Assembly: GCA_030549335.1 (NCBI GenBank)
Contig: CM060198.1
Span: 55,871,995-55,935,994 of the forward strand
Direction: 5' to 3'
Length of the DNA stretch: 64,000 nt
Source of the DNA: Pontederia crassipes
Taxonomy: Eukaryota > Streptophyta > Magnoliopsida > Commelinales > Pontederiaceae
Shown here one piece after another: positions 61,501 through 64,000 of the stretch (position 1 is its first letter; every line of letters starts with the position of its first letter). The translations under genes and the position numbers were made by a program. The notes beneath the pieces are model-generated. The model saw only the letters and a list, made by a program, of their open reading frames with translations. It was not told where the DNA came from and ran no database searches.

Positions 61501-63495
61501 TCTTCTTCAAATTTCAAATCAATATTGACATGATTATGTTATCTGATTTTCTTTGTAGTTCATTTGTGTTTGTTTTATTTTTTAGCATTCTTGAGAGTCC
61601 TTATAGTAATGTTAGGATTACCATGTTCAATTTGGTCAAACTTAACTTTCATACTAACATAATGTTAATATGAGAACTAGATTTTCACGGTATGGTGACA
61701 TGTGTAGTAGTAATCTTACATGACAAAGAGGTTTCTACTTATTTTTTTTCTTAAAGCATCTCTATCTCGCTATAATAATATTCCAATAAAGATGCAAAAT
61801 AGAAATCAAAATATATAAATGTACATCTTTTAAAACATATATACATTTATATAAAACAATCAATGATTTTCTTTATTATGCAATAGATGTGTGTGTTAAT
61901 AAACAATAAAGAAAGGAAAGATGGTTTGTGGTAACTTGATGTAAAATCAAGGATAAGATATTTGTATTACACACGGTGAACATCTTTATGATCAGATCTC
62001 ATAGATCTAGAAGTCTGATTAATTCTAAAGGGTAAAACACTCATATTTTTTGTGGACTTGTAAAATTCGATAACTTAAATTGTATGCTACATTCTACTGC
62101 ACTACAAATTCCTTTTGTGTTGTAATATAATAATGCATACAAACAATATCTATATATATACTATATATAAATATATTTATATACAACAACAACAACAACA
62201 AAGCCTTATCCCACTAGGTGGGGTCGGCTACATGGATCATACGACGCCATTCGTTGATCCATGTTCATAAGATTCGACAGGATTTTACGCTGGCTATCGG
62301 GGCCTAACACAACCCTCCTCCTTTATCCGGGCTTGGGACCGGCTATAAAACATAGGCGGAGTTAGATAGCGTTATGCACGAACAAAAAAAAATAAAAATA
62401 AAAAATAATGTAAAATTCTCATCAATATGAGTTAAAGGAATAGCTCCTTAATCTCATTTCCATATTTCCATATAAATATACTTATATCTTCTCAAAAAAA
62501 ATAAATATACGTATATATATGTATATTTGTGTGTACAGTGTATATAGGGGTAAAATGATTTTGTAAGTCTAGAAATCCACACATTTGGATTCACCATTGA
62601 ATCAATATTCGCATGTGGACTTTTGAAGTATTCATATAATACTTTCCCTATTTTTAATTATATAATTTTCGATAATATTATATTACAAGTATGATGTGTT
62701 ATTGGTGTGATCATTATTTTTCAGTCTCGCCTACCAATGATGCATGTAATGGATATATATGGCTTTAATCTTCTATGATATATTAAATATGCAAAACGGT
62801 ATGTAAACTATGATTTACAGGTGTAGACCTACTATTAGATCAAGATTCAATTATGGAGTTTAATTTTAAATAATACAACTTTACTTTGATTATATCCATG
62901 ATGACATCATCTACCTACTTAAGTCATCATGATATCTGGCAATTTCAATTTCTTGCACGGAGCCAGCTGAGATAAATTTTATGGAACCAACCCTTAATGA
63001 CAAAAGTTCAAAGCAACATGGTTTCAACTATAAATGTGTTAATGTTCCTCTAGGAGCATGGAATGATAATCCCGGTATTTCTGGAGATTCTCTCTTTCCA
63101 TTGATGGTGTGAGACTAAGAATGTTTATTCATCAGGAATATATTCAAGAGAAAATGCATACAATTGCCAGGCTAGCTATGGGCAAATTTTCATTTCTGAC
63201 TGCTAACATGTATCAACTGTTTGTAATATTCAGCTTTCAACTAACTAAATGACTCTCTGCAGCCTCAGGAGAGCCCCCTTTAGTTCTTGCAGCTTCAGTT
63301 CATTGTGCAATGCGAGATGCAATACGGGCCGCTAGGCAGGAATTCTCTCCTAGCAGTGGACCTGATGGTCTATCTTCGACGTTCCAGTTGGACGTGCCTG
63401 CGACAATGCCAGTGGTGAAGGAGCTCTGCGGTCTGAACAATGTAGAGAAGTACCTGGAAATGTTAGCATCTGTCAATCCTCCGAAGTTAAGTTAG
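49572..63495 (+). CDS. Aldehyde oxidase, copy 2 (molybdenum hydroxylase)
   Basis: Same enzyme class as copy 1. Exons: 49572-49710, 52569-54344, 54952-55211, 55339-55548, 56554-56772, 57840-58805, 59866-59961, 60077-60175, 60963-61152, 63263-63495. All introns are GT-AG and the sum is 4,188 nt (1,395 aa). Exon 2 has one extra Ser codon (CILSSSKQ). All cofactor motifs are present: [39 protein letters not shown] and [10 protein letters not shown] with the catalytic-type Glu near 1322. About 24 residues differ from copy 1 across exon 2. Introns are much shorter than in copy 1, and a normal TATA and ATG-free leader suggest this is the better-expressed copy (inference). Substrate is not resolvable from sequence; homologues are named indole-3-acetaldehyde or abscisic-aldehyde oxidase. 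Confidence 0.94.
51700..51920 (-). other. Conserved intronic frame in AO2 intron 1
   Basis: A 70-codon minus-strand frame ([29 protein letters not shown]) matches 15660-15880 in AO1, where a single-base difference breaks it. It is not recognised as a known family. Probably a fossil present before the duplication. Confidence 0.25.
56798..56857 (-). mobile_element. 60-bp L1 LINE tail next to the exon 5 donor
   Basis: A T-run followed by GAGAAGAGAAAGGATGACC and GTCATCCATGTATAT matches the extreme 3' end of the L1 family at 21077. A perfect 16-bp direct repeat AGATCTTATGAGTTGT flanks it (56782-56797 and 56858-56873). AO1 has the empty site at about 27376. It starts only 25 bp after the splice donor of exon 5. 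Confidence 0.88.
57271..57362 (+). mobile_element. RTE LINE tail in AO2 intron 5
   Basis: It contains the last ~80 bp of the RTE (GGAATGGCGTCG, CACCTAGTGGGATAAGG, TTG repeat). The flanking direct repeat is GTTCTAAGCCTAC (57258-57270 and 57363-57375). Its first 14 bp copy host sequence from just upstream, as if filled in by template switching. AO1 lacks it. Confidence 0.82.
59399..59575 (-). mobile_element. Short RTE-derived element in AO2 intron 6
   Basis: The same head-plus-tail structure as 31816-32045, reversed. A perfect 21-bp direct repeat, TGAAAATG...AATAGTCA, lies at 59378-59398 and 59576-59596. AO1 has the empty site near 29766. Confidence 0.88.
62184..62365 (-). mobile_element. Short RTE-derived element in AO2 intron 9
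   Basis: The third copy of the head-plus-tail element, CAA repeat to GGCGGAGTTAG. No clear target duplication was seen, perhaps because the left flank is TA-repetitive. Confidence 0.82.
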
Positions 63496-64000
63496 TCAAT
63501 GCTACATCTTGATCAATACGCAACAGATGAAAGAGGACAAGGATCCAACATTGCTCAAGATTGCATGAACTTCTTTTGAGTTTGTACAAGTACATGAGTG
63601 AAGTTTTGAGTTGATCTTGTGCCCTCGAGTTTTGATGGTCTTCCAACATCGCTCAAGATCATTTTGACGTGATGCATATGGATACAGTTCCCTATTTCTC
63701 ACTGATGATTAAAGAGCCAAATTCATACAGGCTTCATAGCACTTTTTTGTTACCATGATAATGAAAAGTCTCAACACGTTGTTGTTCCTCAGACAATTAT
63801 CATATATTTTCATGTGAAATATTGTGATGTTTTCAACTCTTGCTCTATAAAGGTTGCCTTTGCTTGCCTTAACTTCGAAGTACCTCTCTTTTGTGACGTC
63901 AACGCTAGGTCAACTCTTGAGTTTGATTTTGTATATGATATTTTTTTGTAACTATTATTTATTATAATCGAATGTGCAATATATGATGATTCAAATTAGT
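63496..64000. other. AO2 3' flank
   Basis: Similar to the AO1 3' flank up to about 63845, so it probably includes the 3'UTR. The final 150 bp is new, AT-rich sequence with no gene recognised. Confidence 0.55.

Larger units (their letters stand above)
49075..63845 (+). repeat. Segmental duplication unit B (aldehyde oxidase copy 2)
   Basis: This is the partner of 9005-34255. Exons differ by scattered substitutions, and introns align with indels and lineage-specific insertions. Flanks beyond about 49075 and 63845 do not match those of unit A. Confidence 0.85.

Noticed and set aside
18536-62365. Regularly recurring CACCTAGTGGGATAAGG units as a CRISPR-like or regulatory array
   Set aside because: They are dispersed 3' tails of RTE LINEs with target duplications, not an array.

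Overview
This is a nuclear window from a flowering plant. The evidence is split genes with canonical GT-AG introns, plant-type molybdo-flavin aldehyde oxidases, a plant family-3 beta-glucosidase, AT-rich spacers and plant LINE, LTR and Mutator-like elements. The style fits a monocot, but nothing seen here fixes the species. No rRNA, tRNA, CRISPR or prokaryotic feature was recognised.

Layout. 1-9.0 kb is AT-rich intergenic DNA with a hexanucleotide repeat, a decayed ~100-bp tandem repeat and a 773-bp Mutator-like element with a 9-bp target duplication. 9.0-34.25 kb holds aldehyde oxidase copy 1 (AO1, ten coding exons, predicted 1,394 aa). Its introns are swollen by a gag-protease-only LTR element, a full-length antisense L1-type LINE of 5.7 kb, RTE-type LINE pieces and a short RTE-derived element. 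35.4-40.7 kb is a GH3 beta-glucosidase gene (ten coding exons, 668 aa) with a TATA box and a likely 5'UTR intron. 41.2-43.8 kb, convergent with it, is a Lys/Glu-rich low-complexity protein of 437 aa. 44.3-45.3 kb is a second Mutator-like element with a GC-rich repetitive core. 45.3-49.0 kb is AT-rich and contains a degenerate tandem array and an LTR-like fragment. 49.07-63.85 kb is aldehyde oxidase copy 2 (AO2, same ten exons, 1,395 aa).

The two AO genes are a recent proximal duplication. All ten exons match in length except one extra Ser codon in exon 2 of AO2; the largest exon is about 96% identical at the protein level; and the introns can still be aligned. The beta-glucosidase and Lys/Glu-rich genes lie between the copies and are not duplicated. 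Because most mobile insertions are in only one copy, the other copy supplies the empty site, so many boundaries and target duplications can be read directly. The copies also differ upstream: AO2 has a TATA box and no upstream ATG in its leader, whereas AO1 lacks that TATA and carries two upstream ATGs.

The AO proteins should be cytosolic enzymes oxidising aldehydes such as abscisic, indole-3-acetic or other aldehydes to acids. The beta-glucosidase has a signal peptide and a hydrophobic C-terminal tail and should act at the cell surface or wall. No shared pathway is demonstrated. I found no clearly new biochemical system. The most unusual items are the RTE-derived short element family, the two GC-cored Mutator-like elements, the gag-protease-only LTR element and the divergent 5' regions of the AO pair.
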